Below are positions 36,065 through 43,906 of a DNA stretch of 64,000 nucleotides, piece after piece. The translations under genes were made by a program, and so were the position numbers. Source of the DNA: Ketobacter sp964016105 (lineage in GTDB: Bacteria > Pseudomonadota > Gammaproteobacteria > Pseudomonadales > Ketobacteraceae). Below the pieces are notes generated by a model. It was given only the letters and a program-made list of their open reading frames with translations. It made no database searches and was not told the DNA's origin. The number at the start of each line of letters is the position of its first letter. Positions within the stretch are counted from its first letter, which is position 1. The stretch covers positions 1-64,000 of the forward strand of contig CAXHEX010000011.1 of NCBI GenBank assembly GCA_964016105.1. The letters are read 5' to 3'.

Positions 36065-36153
36065 CGCCACTGCTCAATACCTGCTTTCACTGCAATCTAT
36101 AAATTCTCGATGGTGGATTATGACACTTTGACCGCATTTGTTGTTTGCATGGT

Positions 36154-36181
36154 GGGACACTTTGCTTGTCATCAGTGGCCA
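36154..36181. promoter_or_regulatory. Conserved 28-bp regulator site, copy B
   Basis: Begins GGGACA, contains GCTTGTCATC and ends AGTGGCCA; see copy A. A partial second element, GACACTTTG, occurs at 36122-36130 nearer the monooxygenase start and repeats bases 36156-36164 of this site, as expected for an activator binding tandem half-sites. Confidence 0.65.
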
Positions 36182-36239
36182 CTAAAATTAAGGGTAGCCC
36201 AGAAATAAGGGCTGTACTATCTCAAACTGTCATATTATA

Positions 36240-36254
36240 ACGTTAGCGTAACGT
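36240..36254. promoter_or_regulatory. Perfect palindrome ACGTTA-GCG-TAACGT before egtB
   Basis: A 15-bp perfect inverted repeat with a 3-base centre, 22 bp upstream of the egtB start codon and beside a possible -10 element (TATAAC). Candidate operator for an unknown regulator of ergothioneine synthesis. Confidence 0.45.
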
Positions 36255-36276
36255 CCTCAGATAATGTGAGAGCAGA

Positions 36277-37539
36277 ATGGAACGCAACCGAAGCGGCAAG
36301 CTACTGCAACAATTTAATCGTGTTCGCGCAGCCACTGAACAGATAACAGAAGGCCTTACTGAAGAAGACATGGTGCTGCAATCCATGCCCGATGCCAGCC
36401 CCAGCAAATGGCACCTGGCTCACACCACCTGGTTCTTCGAAGAATTCGTTCTGGCTCCCTATCAACCCCAATTTAAAGCTCAAAACCCTGAGTTTGGTTA
36501 TTTATTCAACTCTTACTACGAGCACGTGGGCAAGCGTCATCAGCGCCCTCTGCGCGGCATGTTGTCTCGTCCTAGCCTTAAACAGGTGCTTAGTTACCGT
36601 AGAGAAATAAATGAGAAACTGACTCAGTTGCTTGACAGCCCACTTTCAAGTCAATCGAAAATGCTGGATCTGGTGGAGCTGGGACTACACCATGAAATGC
36701 AACACCAGGAATTACTGTTGACGGATATATTGCATGCATTGTCACTGCATCCCTTTCACCCCCAGGTAAAAGCGGGTTTCCAGCAGCCGTCCAACCCGGA
36801 TGTGGCCACCTTGAAGTTTCACCAGTTCGATGAAGCCGAAATTGAAATTGGAACCATTGATAAAGTTTTTCATTTTGATTGTGAGGCACCTCGCCATAGG
36901 ATTATCCAGCAGGCGTTTGCTCTGAGTAATCGCCCGGTGAGCAATGGCGACTGGCTCGAATTTATCAACGACAGGGGCTATCAAACCCCCACCCTGTGGT
37001 TATCGGATGGTTGGGCCCGATGCCAGGAAGAAAACTGGAACACACCACTGTACTGGAACAATAAAGAGGGGCAGTGGTTTCAGTATGGGTTAAATGGTCT
37101 GCGCGCCATTGATTTAAACAGCCCAGTTTGCCATATCAGTTACTATGAAGCCGATGCCTTCGCTCGTTGGGCCGGTTGCCGTTTACCACGGGAACAGGAA
37201 TGGGAACGGGCTGCTACCCAGCAACAGGTGGCGGGGAATTTTTTAGAGCAGCAACAGTGGCGTCCCCGCGCCCTGGCTACCACGTCGGAAAAACACCCCC
37301 ATCAACTTTTTGGCGATGTCTGGGAATGGACACAGAGTTCTTACAGTGCCTATCCGGGCTACCAGCCTGCTGAGGGGGCTGTTGGCGAATATAATGGCAA
37401 ATTCATGTGTGGGCAGTTTGTTCTACGGGGTGGATCTTGTGTTACCCCCATTCAGCAAATTCGACCCAGCTACCGCAACTTCTTTTATCCCCACCAGCGT
37501 TGGCAATTCTCAGGCCTAAGGCTCGCAAAAGATGTCTAA
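36277..37539 (+). CDS. egtB: Ergothioneine biosynthesis sulfoxide synthase EgtB
   Basis: Non-haem iron enzyme of 420 residues that joins trimethyl-histidine with a thiol donor (gamma-glutamylcysteine or cysteine) as a sulfoxide. The N-terminal DinB-like domain carries the iron ligands His49 (WHLAHTTW) and His139/His143 (HHEMQHQE); the C-terminal formylglycine-generating-enzyme-like domain shows GDVWEWTQSSY, LRGGSCVTP and FSGLRLAKD. It overlaps egtD by 8 bp. No egtA, C or E is in the window, as in many bacteria that use a short pathway. No OvoA-type methyltransferase fusion is present. Confidence 0.92.
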   Translation: MERNRSGKLLQQFNRVRAATEQITEGLTEEDMVLQSMPDASPSKWHLAHTTWFFEEFVLAPYQPQFKAQNPEFGYLFNSYYEHVGKRHQRPLRGMLSRPSLKQVLSYRREINEKLTQLLDSPLSSQSKMLDLVELGLHHEMQHQELLLTDILHALSLHPFHPQVKAGFQQPSNPDVATLKFHQFDEAEIEIGTIDKVFHFDCEAPRHRIIQQAFALSNRPVSNGDWLEFINDRGYQTPTLWLSDGWARCQEENWNTPLYWNNKEGQWFQYGLNGLRAIDLNSPVCHISYYEADAFARWAGCRLPREQEWERAATQQQVAGNFLEQQQWRPRALATTSEKHPHQLFGDVWEWTQSSYSAYPGYQPAEGAVGEYNGKFMCGQFVLRGGSCVTPIQQIRPSYRNFFYPHQRWQFSGLRLAKDV

Positions 37540-38482
37540 TACAGCTACCAAGATACAACCAAAACAACAACAATTTGCTTGGGAAGTGATCCAAGGGTTA
37601 AGTAAGAATCAAAAGCAACTGCCCTCAAAATATTTTTACGACAGTGAAGGCTCTCGCCTGTTTGATGCCATCTGCGAGCTGGATGAGTACTACCCCTATC
37701 GAACTGAGCTGGCAATGCTACCCACCGTAAGCCAGGAGGTGAACCATAAGCTCAATGGCCCCCACCACATCGTGGAATTTGGTGCAGGGTCTCTGATAAA
37801 GATTCGGTTACTACTGAATAATTGCGATCAGGCCCTAAGCTACACCCCTATTGATATCGCTCAGCAACATCTGCTCAAAGCCTGCCACGTACTACAACAG
37901 GAAATTGAACATATTAATGTCCAGCCGGTGGTGGCGGATTTTACCCAGCAAGTAGCGCTACCGGATTTGAGCGACGAACCTAAGCTGGGGTTTTTTCCCG
38001 GCTCCACCATTGGCAATTTCACCCCCGCTGATGCAGTGGACTTTCTCAGCCAAGCCCGCCATACCCTGGGAAATGAATCTTACCTTTTGATTGGTGTTGA
38101 TCTGAAAAAAGACCCGGAACTGTTGCATCAAGCCTACAATGATGAAAAAGGCATCACCGCAGCCTTCAATAAAAATATGCTTACTCGCATCAATCGCGAA
38201 TTGGATGGCAATTTTAATACTCAACAATTCCACCACTATGCTTTTTACAACGCACCCCAGGGGCGGGTGGAAATGCATTTGGTGAGTGATTGTGACCAAG
38301 TGGTGAAGGTAGGTACGCAACAATTTTCTATTGGCGAAGGTGAATCTATTCATACGGAGAACTCCCACAAGTTTTCGGTTAAAGAGTTCCAGCAACTGGC
38401 ACAACAGGCCGGATGGGTCGTAGAAGAAACTTGGACCGACAACAACCGATTATTTAGCGTTCATTTGCTAAAAGCAGCCTAG
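37532..38482 (+). CDS. egtD: L-histidine N-alpha-methyltransferase EgtD
   Basis: SAM-dependent enzyme of 316 residues that trimethylates histidine to hercynine, the first step of ergothioneine synthesis. Family signatures are present: LPSKYFYDSEGSRLFDAICELDEYYPYRTE, the SAM loop VEFGAGSLIKIRLLL and FFPGSTIGNF; histidine-binding residues near NKNMLTRINRELDGNF and the C-terminal IHTENSHKF are conserved. Translationally coupled to egtB by an 8-bp overlap. Confidence 0.94.
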   Translation: MSNTATKIQPKQQQFAWEVIQGLSKNQKQLPSKYFYDSEGSRLFDAICELDEYYPYRTELAMLPTVSQEVNHKLNGPHHIVEFGAGSLIKIRLLLNNCDQALSYTPIDIAQQHLLKACHVLQQEIEHINVQPVVADFTQQVALPDLSDEPKLGFFPGSTIGNFTPADAVDFLSQARHTLGNESYLLIGVDLKKDPELLHQAYNDEKGITAAFNKNMLTRINRELDGNFNTQQFHHYAFYNAPQGRVEMHLVSDCDQVVKVGTQQFSIGEGESIHTENSHKFSVKEFQQLAQQAGWVVEETWTDNNRLFSVHLLKAA

Positions 38483-38582
38483 CGGTTATATTACCGTCAT
38501 CACAATGTCATCAGCCATGCACAACCCGGAAATATTAGGCGGGTATCCTGGATCGGATTTACCCATCCACCAGGAGATAACC

Positions 38583-39857
38583 ATGACAACAGCGCGTTTT
38601 GTATTGGGCATCATGTTAATGATGTCTGTGTCTTTTCTAGCCCAGGGGGCCCAATCAGGGCACAAGTCTGATTTCCAATCATTTTATAACTTTTTGTCAA
38701 AACTGGTTAAGCAACCGGTGCAATTGGGGCCGCGTCCTTTTTATTTGGTTGATGATATGGATGATGGCCAATTGAAAGATGCCCTCATGCAATGCAAAGA
38801 CGGTCCATTTTTTAAATCTGATTTCTCAATTGGTCATCGCGGTGCAGCAATGCAATTCCCAGAACATACTGCGGAATCCTATGAAGCCGCAGCCAAGATG
38901 GGCGCCGGAATCCTTGAGTGTGATGTGACCTTTACCAAAGACAAACAATTGGTTTGTCGCCACTCCCAATGTGATTTGCACACCACCACCAACATATTGG
39001 GTATTCCAGAGCTGGCCGCCCAATGCAGTGAACCTTTTACTCCTGCCGACTCTATCAACGGCACGCCAGCCAGCGCCAAGTGCTGCACCAGTGACATCAC
39101 TCTAGAGCAGTTTAAAAGCCTTTGTGGAAAAATGGACGCTTCAAATCCCCAAGCCACTACGGTGGAAGAATACATGCAAGGCACGGCGGCATGGCGCACC
39201 GACCTGTATTCAACCTGTGGCACCGTGGTTTCCCATGCTGAGAGTATCGAGCTGATAAAAGAACTTGGCGGCAAATTCACCCCGGAATTGAAATCCCCTT
39301 CCGTTGAAATGCCATTTGACGGTGATTACAGCCAACAGGACTACGCCCAGCAAATGATAGATGAATACAAAGCCGCTGGTATTCGAGCCAAACAGGTTTG
39401 GCCCCAATCTTTCAATCTTGATGATGTGCTTTATTGGGTTAAAAACGAGCCTCGTTTTGGTAAGCAAGCGGTATACCTGGACAGCCGCATTTATGAAGAC
39501 AGCAGCTATGACCCCAGCCTTACGTTTATGGAAGGACTAAAAAGCCAGGGCGTGAGAATCATCGCTCCACCTATGTGGGCCCTGCTGACCCTTGACGATG
39601 ACAACAAGATCGTACCTTCTGAATACGCCCTCAACGCTAAGGCAGCGGGCCTGGATATTATCACCTGGACACTGGAACGTAGCGGCCCCTTAAAAGACGG
39701 CGGTGGCTGGTACCACCAGTCCATCACCGACGCTATTAACAATGACGGTGACACCATGGAAGTCCTGCATGTGCTAGCCAAGGATGTGGGGGTATTAGGC
39801 GTATTTTCGGACTGGCCCGCCACAGTGACCTACTACGCTAATTGTATGAACTTATGA
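38583..39857 (+). CDS. Secreted glycerophosphodiester phosphodiesterase
   Basis: Exported GDPD-family enzyme of 424 residues with a Sec signal peptide (about 1-23). The catalytic motif is IGHRGA (His85, Arg86) with PEHTAESYEAA, followed by LECDVTFTKDKQLVCRHS, the standard acid and second-His segments. It is longer than the 250-residue minimal GDPD, like periplasmic GlpQ-type enzymes that break glycerophosphodiesters into glycerol-3-phosphate and alcohol. The start at 38583 has AGGAG immediately upstream; an upstream in-frame ATG at 38505 is rejected. A terminator hairpin follows. Confidence 0.9.
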   Translation: MTTARFVLGIMLMMSVSFLAQGAQSGHKSDFQSFYNFLSKLVKQPVQLGPRPFYLVDDMDDGQLKDALMQCKDGPFFKSDFSIGHRGAAMQFPEHTAESYEAAAKMGAGILECDVTFTKDKQLVCRHSQCDLHTTTNILGIPELAAQCSEPFTPADSINGTPASAKCCTSDITLEQFKSLCGKMDASNPQATTVEEYMQGTAAWRTDLYSTCGTVVSHAESIELIKELGGKFTPELKSPSVEMPFDGDYSQQDYAQQMIDEYKAAGIRAKQVWPQSFNLDDVLYWVKNEPRFGKQAVYLDSRIYEDSSYDPSLTFMEGLKSQGVRIIAPPMWALLTLDDDNKIVPSEYALNAKAAGLDIITWTLERSGPLKDGGGWYHQSITDAINNDGDTMEVLHVLAKDVGVLGVFSDWPATVTYYANCMNL

Positions 39858-39866
39858 TTCCGCGAA

Positions 39867-39905
39867 CCCAGTGGACAGCCTCAACGGCTGCCATTGGGCT
39901 TGTTT
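39867..39905. terminator. Hairpin between convergent genes
   Basis: CCCAGTGGACAGCC (39867-39880) pairs with GGCTGCCATTGGG (39886-39898) with one mismatch and one bulge around a TCAAC loop; CTTGTTTAATT follows. Serves the glycerophosphodiesterase gene and possibly the convergent Nudix gene. Confidence 0.5.
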
Positions 39906-40392
39906 AATTGCTATATTCCTCAATCAAACTCTGTAACGATTGCTTCTGCTGGGGGAAGCGCCAGATAACGGACTGTCTTTGCGCTTTATTCAGCCACGCC
40001 ACCTGTTTCACTTCACCTTGGTCTTGGGGTTCCAGGGTCCAGTTAGGCTCAGCTGAACACAGAAACAAATGGAAGCCGTTATCCATAATTTTCAATTGCC
40101 GCTGCACGCTTACCTTAACGCCGGTTTCTTCCAGCGTCTCTCTGGAGGCGGTGCAAGCAGCTCGCTCTCCAGGTAATTTAGTCCCACCAGGAATGGACCA
40201 CTTGCCCCCCCTATTTTGCTGAATCATCAACAAATTGCCCGACTCAACCACCAGGCAACCGGCATTTGCCTGCGCCTGATGATGGGGTAATTGACCACAA
40301 TCCTGGGGAGGCTCAGTACACCCGCCAAGACTTAACGCCAGGGCACCTAATATGGGGGTAAGCTTCACTGGGGTTCTAACGCAAATGTTCAC
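39904..40392 (-). CDS. Nudix hydrolase with lipoprotein signal
   Basis: Protein of 162 residues combining a lipoprotein-type N-terminus (LALSLGGC, Cys25) with a complete Nudix box: G-TKLPG-E-RAACTAS-RE-T-LEE-T-G-V matches G-x5-E-x7-RE-U-x-EE-x-G-U. Nudix enzymes hydrolyse nucleoside-diphosphate-linked substrates and are normally cytoplasmic; an envelope-anchored one would act on periplasmic pyrophosphates. The signal looks genuine, with a basic start (MNICVRTPVK), hydrophobic core and lipobox. Its 5' end overlaps the DUF4156 gene by 17 bp, so the two are co-transcribed. Confidence 0.82.
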   Translation of the reverse strand: MNICVRTPVKLTPILGALALSLGGCTEPPQDCGQLPHHQAQANAGCLVVESGNLLMIQQNRGGKWSIPGGTKLPGERAACTASRETLEETGVKVSVQRQLKIMDNGFHLFLCSAEPNWTLEPQDQGEVKQVAWLNKAQRQSVIWRFPQQKQSLQSLIEEYSN

Positions 40393-40708
40393 AATTCAGA
40401 ATAATAAAAGTTTGCCTGCCGTTTTCAACTTCCGACTCGGCCACAATGGCGTTGCCACCTAATTCCGCTGCGGTGTTGCGGGCCAAGGTTGCCAACTCCT
40501 TGGCGACTTTTTCCGGATTGCGATCCACAAACCAGACTTTATCGACAACTTGACTGGTGGTTTTCCGCATTTCTTCACACTGTTTAGTTTGATGGGGTTT
40601 TAGAACCAATACGTCTTCTGCGTTGGTTTCCAAGTCTACCCAGCTGCATCCCTGGACCACAGTGGCACAAGCCAGCACCAACAAACCCGCATTTAGATTC
40701 TTGTACAT
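40376..40708 (-). CDS. DUF4156 lipoprotein
   Basis: Small lipoprotein of 110 residues with lipobox VQGC and the DUF4156 pattern: EDVLVLKPHQTKQCEEMRKTTSQVVDKV, then ELATLARNTAAELGGNAIVAES and a C-terminal strand with a second Cys (LNCEHLR). Family members are envelope lipoproteins of unknown role. It lies upstream of the Nudix lipoprotein on the same strand with a 17-bp overlap. Confidence 0.8.
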   Translation of the reverse strand: MYKNLNAGLLVLACATVVQGCSWVDLETNAEDVLVLKPHQTKQCEEMRKTTSQVVDKVWFVDRNPEKVAKELATLARNTAAELGGNAIVAESEVENGRQTFIILNCEHLR

Positions 40709-40868
40709 AGTATCTCACTCGCTCAAATCGAATCGTAGAAGGGAATATATAGCAATGCCCTGCCACATTTCATCACTTTTACGCACAAACCATCGTTTCT
40801 ATTGCACTGGGATGTCAGATTCACCCGCTTTAATAACCCCTGTACCCAGCCCACAAAAGGAAACAAAC

Positions 40869-41555
40869 ATGAATAAGCTCAAACCCCTTACCCTAGCCAT
40901 CACCGTTAGTGGATACGCACTTTTCACCGCCGCCTGTTCCAGCCATCAACCTACAGCACTACCAGACAAGCAGGTTGAGGTTTACTCAGCAAAAGAAGCG
41001 CTCCGTCCCATGGTTTTGCAACAGCCAGACCCGCAACCCTTAGCTGACCCTATTCTGCCTGCTGAGCCGGAGCCCGACAAAATTGAGGACGCTGAAATAG
41101 CCCAAGTGGAAACCATCATTGAGCCTGAAGCTGATGAAAAACTAGAAATTGAAATCGATGTTGAGAGCAAGCAAGCCAATACTGAGGATCAAAAAGAAAT
41201 TGATCGCCCCACTCAATTAAGCCTGGAGTTCGGATTTGATCAACAGGAACTGAGCAACGATCAACTGGCGATACTGGAGCAACATGGAGAGTTTCTTGCC
41301 CAGAATCCCCACATCAGCATTACCATTAACGGCCATGCGGACAGCCAGGGAGACCCGGCCTACAACGAACAACTGGCGGAAAAAAGGGCCGCTTATGCGG
41401 CGAGTATACTGCAGTTAAAAGGCGTACTAGCGGAACAAATCCAGCTCAAGAGCTGGGGAGCAACCATTCCCGCTGCAACCGATGCGCCACATCCAAAGAA
41501 CCGCCGTATTGAACTGGAATACGGTGCTGAGTATTGGGTAAGCAACGAAGAATAA
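40869..41555 (+). CDS. OmpA/Pal-type peptidoglycan-associated lipoprotein
   Basis: Lipoprotein of 228 residues: signal with lipobox TAAC, an acidic Glu/Asp/Pro-rich linker (about 45-115, EPEPDKIEDAEIAQVE-like) and a C-terminal OmpA domain (about 118-225) with LEFGFDQQELSNDQLAILEQHGEFL and INGHADSQGDPAYNEQLAEKRAAYA, the peptidoglycan-binding signature, ending RRIELEY. The start at 40869 has AAAGGAA upstream; a longer ORF from 40623 is antisense to the DUF4156 gene and is rejected. Confidence 0.85.
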   Translation: MNKLKPLTLAITVSGYALFTAACSSHQPTALPDKQVEVYSAKEALRPMVLQQPDPQPLADPILPAEPEPDKIEDAEIAQVETIIEPEADEKLEIEIDVESKQANTEDQKEIDRPTQLSLEFGFDQQELSNDQLAILEQHGEFLAQNPHISITINGHADSQGDPAYNEQLAEKRAAYAASILQLKGVLAEQIQLKSWGATIPAATDAPHPKNRRIELEYGAEYWVSNEE

Positions 41556-41566
41556 GCCGGCCCTGC

Positions 41567-41601
41567 ATCTCCTGGCTCGAACCTGATGTGAGCCAGGAGA
41601 T
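41567..41601. terminator. Perfect 12-bp hairpin between convergent genes
   Basis: ATCTCCTGGCTC (41567-41578) and its exact complement (41590-41601) enclose an 11-base loop. It lies between the OmpA-type gene and the convergent FHA gene, touching the latter's stop codon. No T-tract follows, so it is a probable transcript-end hairpin rather than a textbook terminator. Confidence 0.5.
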
Positions 41602-42545
41602 CACTCTAACTCATCAATCAAGCTATCCAGATTGGATAACAGCTTATCTGAATCTACACTGGGGCTAAGCTGTGCAAATGGAGGTTTAAGGGTTTGAACC
41701 CCCAGATTGTCACGGTATTCGTCCTTTGCTACATACTCAAACAATAGAACCAGCCCCACCAGACTGCCTGCCACGGCATTACCCACCAACCAACGTTTTC
41801 GCCTGAGCATGTTGGTGCTCATCATCAACGACGCCACAATCAGTGACCCCACCACCAAGCCATCACTGGCGGCTTCCAGCCAGGCCAAAATCCCATGGGA
41901 ATTCAGCCCAAAATCCAGATACTTCAATACTGTGGTGGCCGCCAAGCCCCACAATACCAGCAAACACCCCATGGAAAAGTGGTATGAAAAACGGGTATCG
42001 TGAACTGAGATACGCCCGATCAAAGCCCAGAAACAGGCCCATATAAAAGGCACAGAAAGAAACAAAACCCCTTGTAGCAGCAACTCTTGCCACTTCACCT
42101 CAGTGCCCTGCTCTAGAAATTGGTTGAGGGCGAAAGTGGCCATGGTAACCACCAGCACCGCCAATGACACCATTGGCGAACTGAAGTAATCTGCCAACAT
42201 TCGGCCAGGAGGCATCAGCTTAGTACTGGCCACCTCATGGTCCGGCAATAAAAACCTGACACGCGTGTGGCCGATGTCAATCTCCTCTCCAGATTGCAGA
42301 TAATGACTTTTGAGCAGGGGCCCCTGCCCCACCAAAAAGGTTCCGTTACGACTGGAAAGATCAATCAACCGCCAACGGCCCTGTTCTGGATCAAATTCCA
42401 AAGCCACATGGCTGGCACAAACATAAGGGTCGGTAATAATCACATCATTGTGATAGCCACGGCCAACCCGCGCCGAATCAGAGCAAATTTTCGAACGTTG
42501 CAAAAGACGTCCCGTGCGGGAAATGACTTCTACAATGAGGTCCAC
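41601..42545 (-). CDS. FHA-domain membrane protein
   Basis: Protein of 314 residues with an N-terminal forkhead-associated domain (about 1-98; VGRGYHNDVII, SHVALEF, SSRNGTFLVG hold the phosphothreonine-binding Arg, Ser-His and Asn-Gly), followed by five hydrophobic helices (about 125-280) and a short C-terminal tail. It would read phosphothreonine on the cytoplasmic side of the membrane. It overlaps the upstream trypsin-like protease gene by 16 bp. No Ser/Thr kinase is in this window, but a PP2C phosphatase lies 11 kb away. Confidence 0.85.
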   Translation of the reverse strand: MDLIVEVISRTGRLLQRSKICSDSARVGRGYHNDVIITDPYVCASHVALEFDPEQGRWRLIDLSSRNGTFLVGQGPLLKSHYLQSGEEIDIGHTRVRFLLPDHEVASTKLMPPGRMLADYFSSPMVSLAVLVVTMATFALNQFLEQGTEVKWQELLLQGVLFLSVPFIWACFWALIGRISVHDTRFSYHFSMGCLLVLWGLAATTVLKYLDFGLNSHGILAWLEAASDGLVVGSLIVASLMMSTNMLRRKRWLVGNAVAGSLVGLVLLFEYVAKDEYRDNLGVQTLKPPFAQLSPSVDSDKLLSNLDSLIDELE

Positions 42546-43795
42546 TGAATCGACTCCATAAAACGCTCAACCATTTGCCGGGCGTTGGCCCTGTCTACTC
42601 CCGCAGCCGCTAGACTGGCCACCAAGCCCCGGTTTTTTTTTGCTAATGAAGCCATGGTCAGGGACACATCGAATAAGGAAGGAAATTTTTTGTAGCGCCG
42701 AACACACAGAAAGCTCTTCCAATCTACGCCACCACTATTGAGAAAAGACTCTTCGCACTGAAAGGGGGTAACACTCACCTTACGTGTCGAGTTGGCCTGC
42801 TCCAAATAAAACCCCCGCTGCATTTGATTGTAAAACTGAAACTGATTCAGACTTTCGGTCTCAAACCACTGATACTCGTAGCGGAAAACCCCCGTGGTCA
42901 ACCTACGCCCCAAATAAATGGACTCTTCCATTTGGCAGATTCGATGGGTCACCGTGAACAAACTTTTTTCACTTTGATCCGTGTCCCCCCAGCACTTTAC
43001 AAAATCACTCACCTCAGCGGCCACCGTGAGCTCCCCAAGGGGTTCCAGCGGCCAGGGCGCCTCCAGCAATGGACCAAAAATTTCCTGCTGATTCAATTTT
43101 AATTGCTGCTCGATACGCTCATTCCAGGACAGCTCTGGTTCCAGAGCCGTTTCGGCGCGGGCAAAAAGTCGCTCAAGGTACTTGGTAGGAACCAAAAAAC
43201 TGATCTGATTACCTGCAGTGGCCACATTGACCCCTACCACTTCACCGTTGCGGTTAATAGTAGGACCACCACTCATTCCGGGATTGAGGGAGCCACCAAA
43301 CAAAATACGCTCGTAATAGGATCCATCAACTAAGCCATTGTAAGTACCTTCCATAACGGTCATACCCAGATCATGGGGATTACCCAGGGAAAACAACCGG
43401 GTGCCCTTGAAAAGCTTGCCCTGGTATAGCTTGAGCCAGTGACGCCCGCTTAACCCATGACGTAAAACCGCCAAATCGTGGATCACATCCACGTCCACCA
43501 ACTGTAGCTCACCTTTTTCGCCGGAGGCATCCAGATATTCAATCAAGTAGCGGTCAGGTTTGTTAACGGCGTCGGCCACAACATGATAATTACTGATCAC
43601 ATAACCGTCGGGGCTAACCTGAAACCCTGAGCCGATGGAGGCTTTATTGCCAGAGCCTTTTTCAATCAGTCGGATTTGATAAATGGAAGCCTGGTAGTTC
43701 TCATATAACCTCTTGGCATCATCGGTCTCCGCTGAAGAAAAAGAGCTGCCAAAACCAGATAGGAACACAACCAACGCCAGCAATGTGTAGTGCAA
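42530..43795 (-). CDS. Exported trypsin-like serine protease (S1C/HtrA-like, no PDZ)
   Basis: Protein of 421 residues with a signal peptide (about 1-22) and an HtrA-type protease domain: His71 in SNYHVVAD, Asp107 in HDLAVL and Ser175 in NPGMSGGP. The C-terminal half (about 225-415) is not a PDZ domain and is unfamiliar; it has several Cys (DFVKCWGD, RICQME, PFQCEES). Overlap with the FHA membrane protein gene suggests a common pathway, perhaps an envelope stress or signalling relay (inference). Divergent from the moxR gene. Confidence 0.85.
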   Translation of the reverse strand: MHYTLLALVVFLSGFGSSFSSAETDDAKRLYENYQASIYQIRLIEKGSGNKASIGSGFQVSPDGYVISNYHVVADAVNKPDRYLIEYLDASGEKGELQLVDVDVIHDLAVLRHGLSGRHWLKLYQGKLFKGTRLFSLGNPHDLGMTVMEGTYNGLVDGSYYERILFGGSLNPGMSGGPTINRNGEVVGVNVATAGNQISFLVPTKYLERLFARAETALEPELSWNERIEQQLKLNQQEIFGPLLEAPWPLEPLGELTVAAEVSDFVKCWGDTDQSEKSLFTVTHRICQMEESIYLGRRLTTGVFRYEYQWFETESLNQFQFYNQMQRGFYLEQANSTRKVSVTPFQCEESFLNSGGVDWKSFLCVRRYKKFPSLFDVSLTMASLAKKNRGLVASLAAAGVDRANARQMVERFMESIQWTSL

Positions 43796-43906
43796 AAAAC
43801 TTCTCCCCTGTCGCTACCGAATGCCATTGTGATCCATCAATACCCTGGACACAAGTTGCCCCATACAGGTAGGGTATAGAAATTCACCATTGATCTAATG
43901 ATTTAC

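Noticed and set aside
40623..40868. N-terminal extension of the OmpA-type lipoprotein.
   Set aside because: It is antisense to the DUF4156 gene, and the lipoprotein signal begins at 40869 with its own ribosome site.
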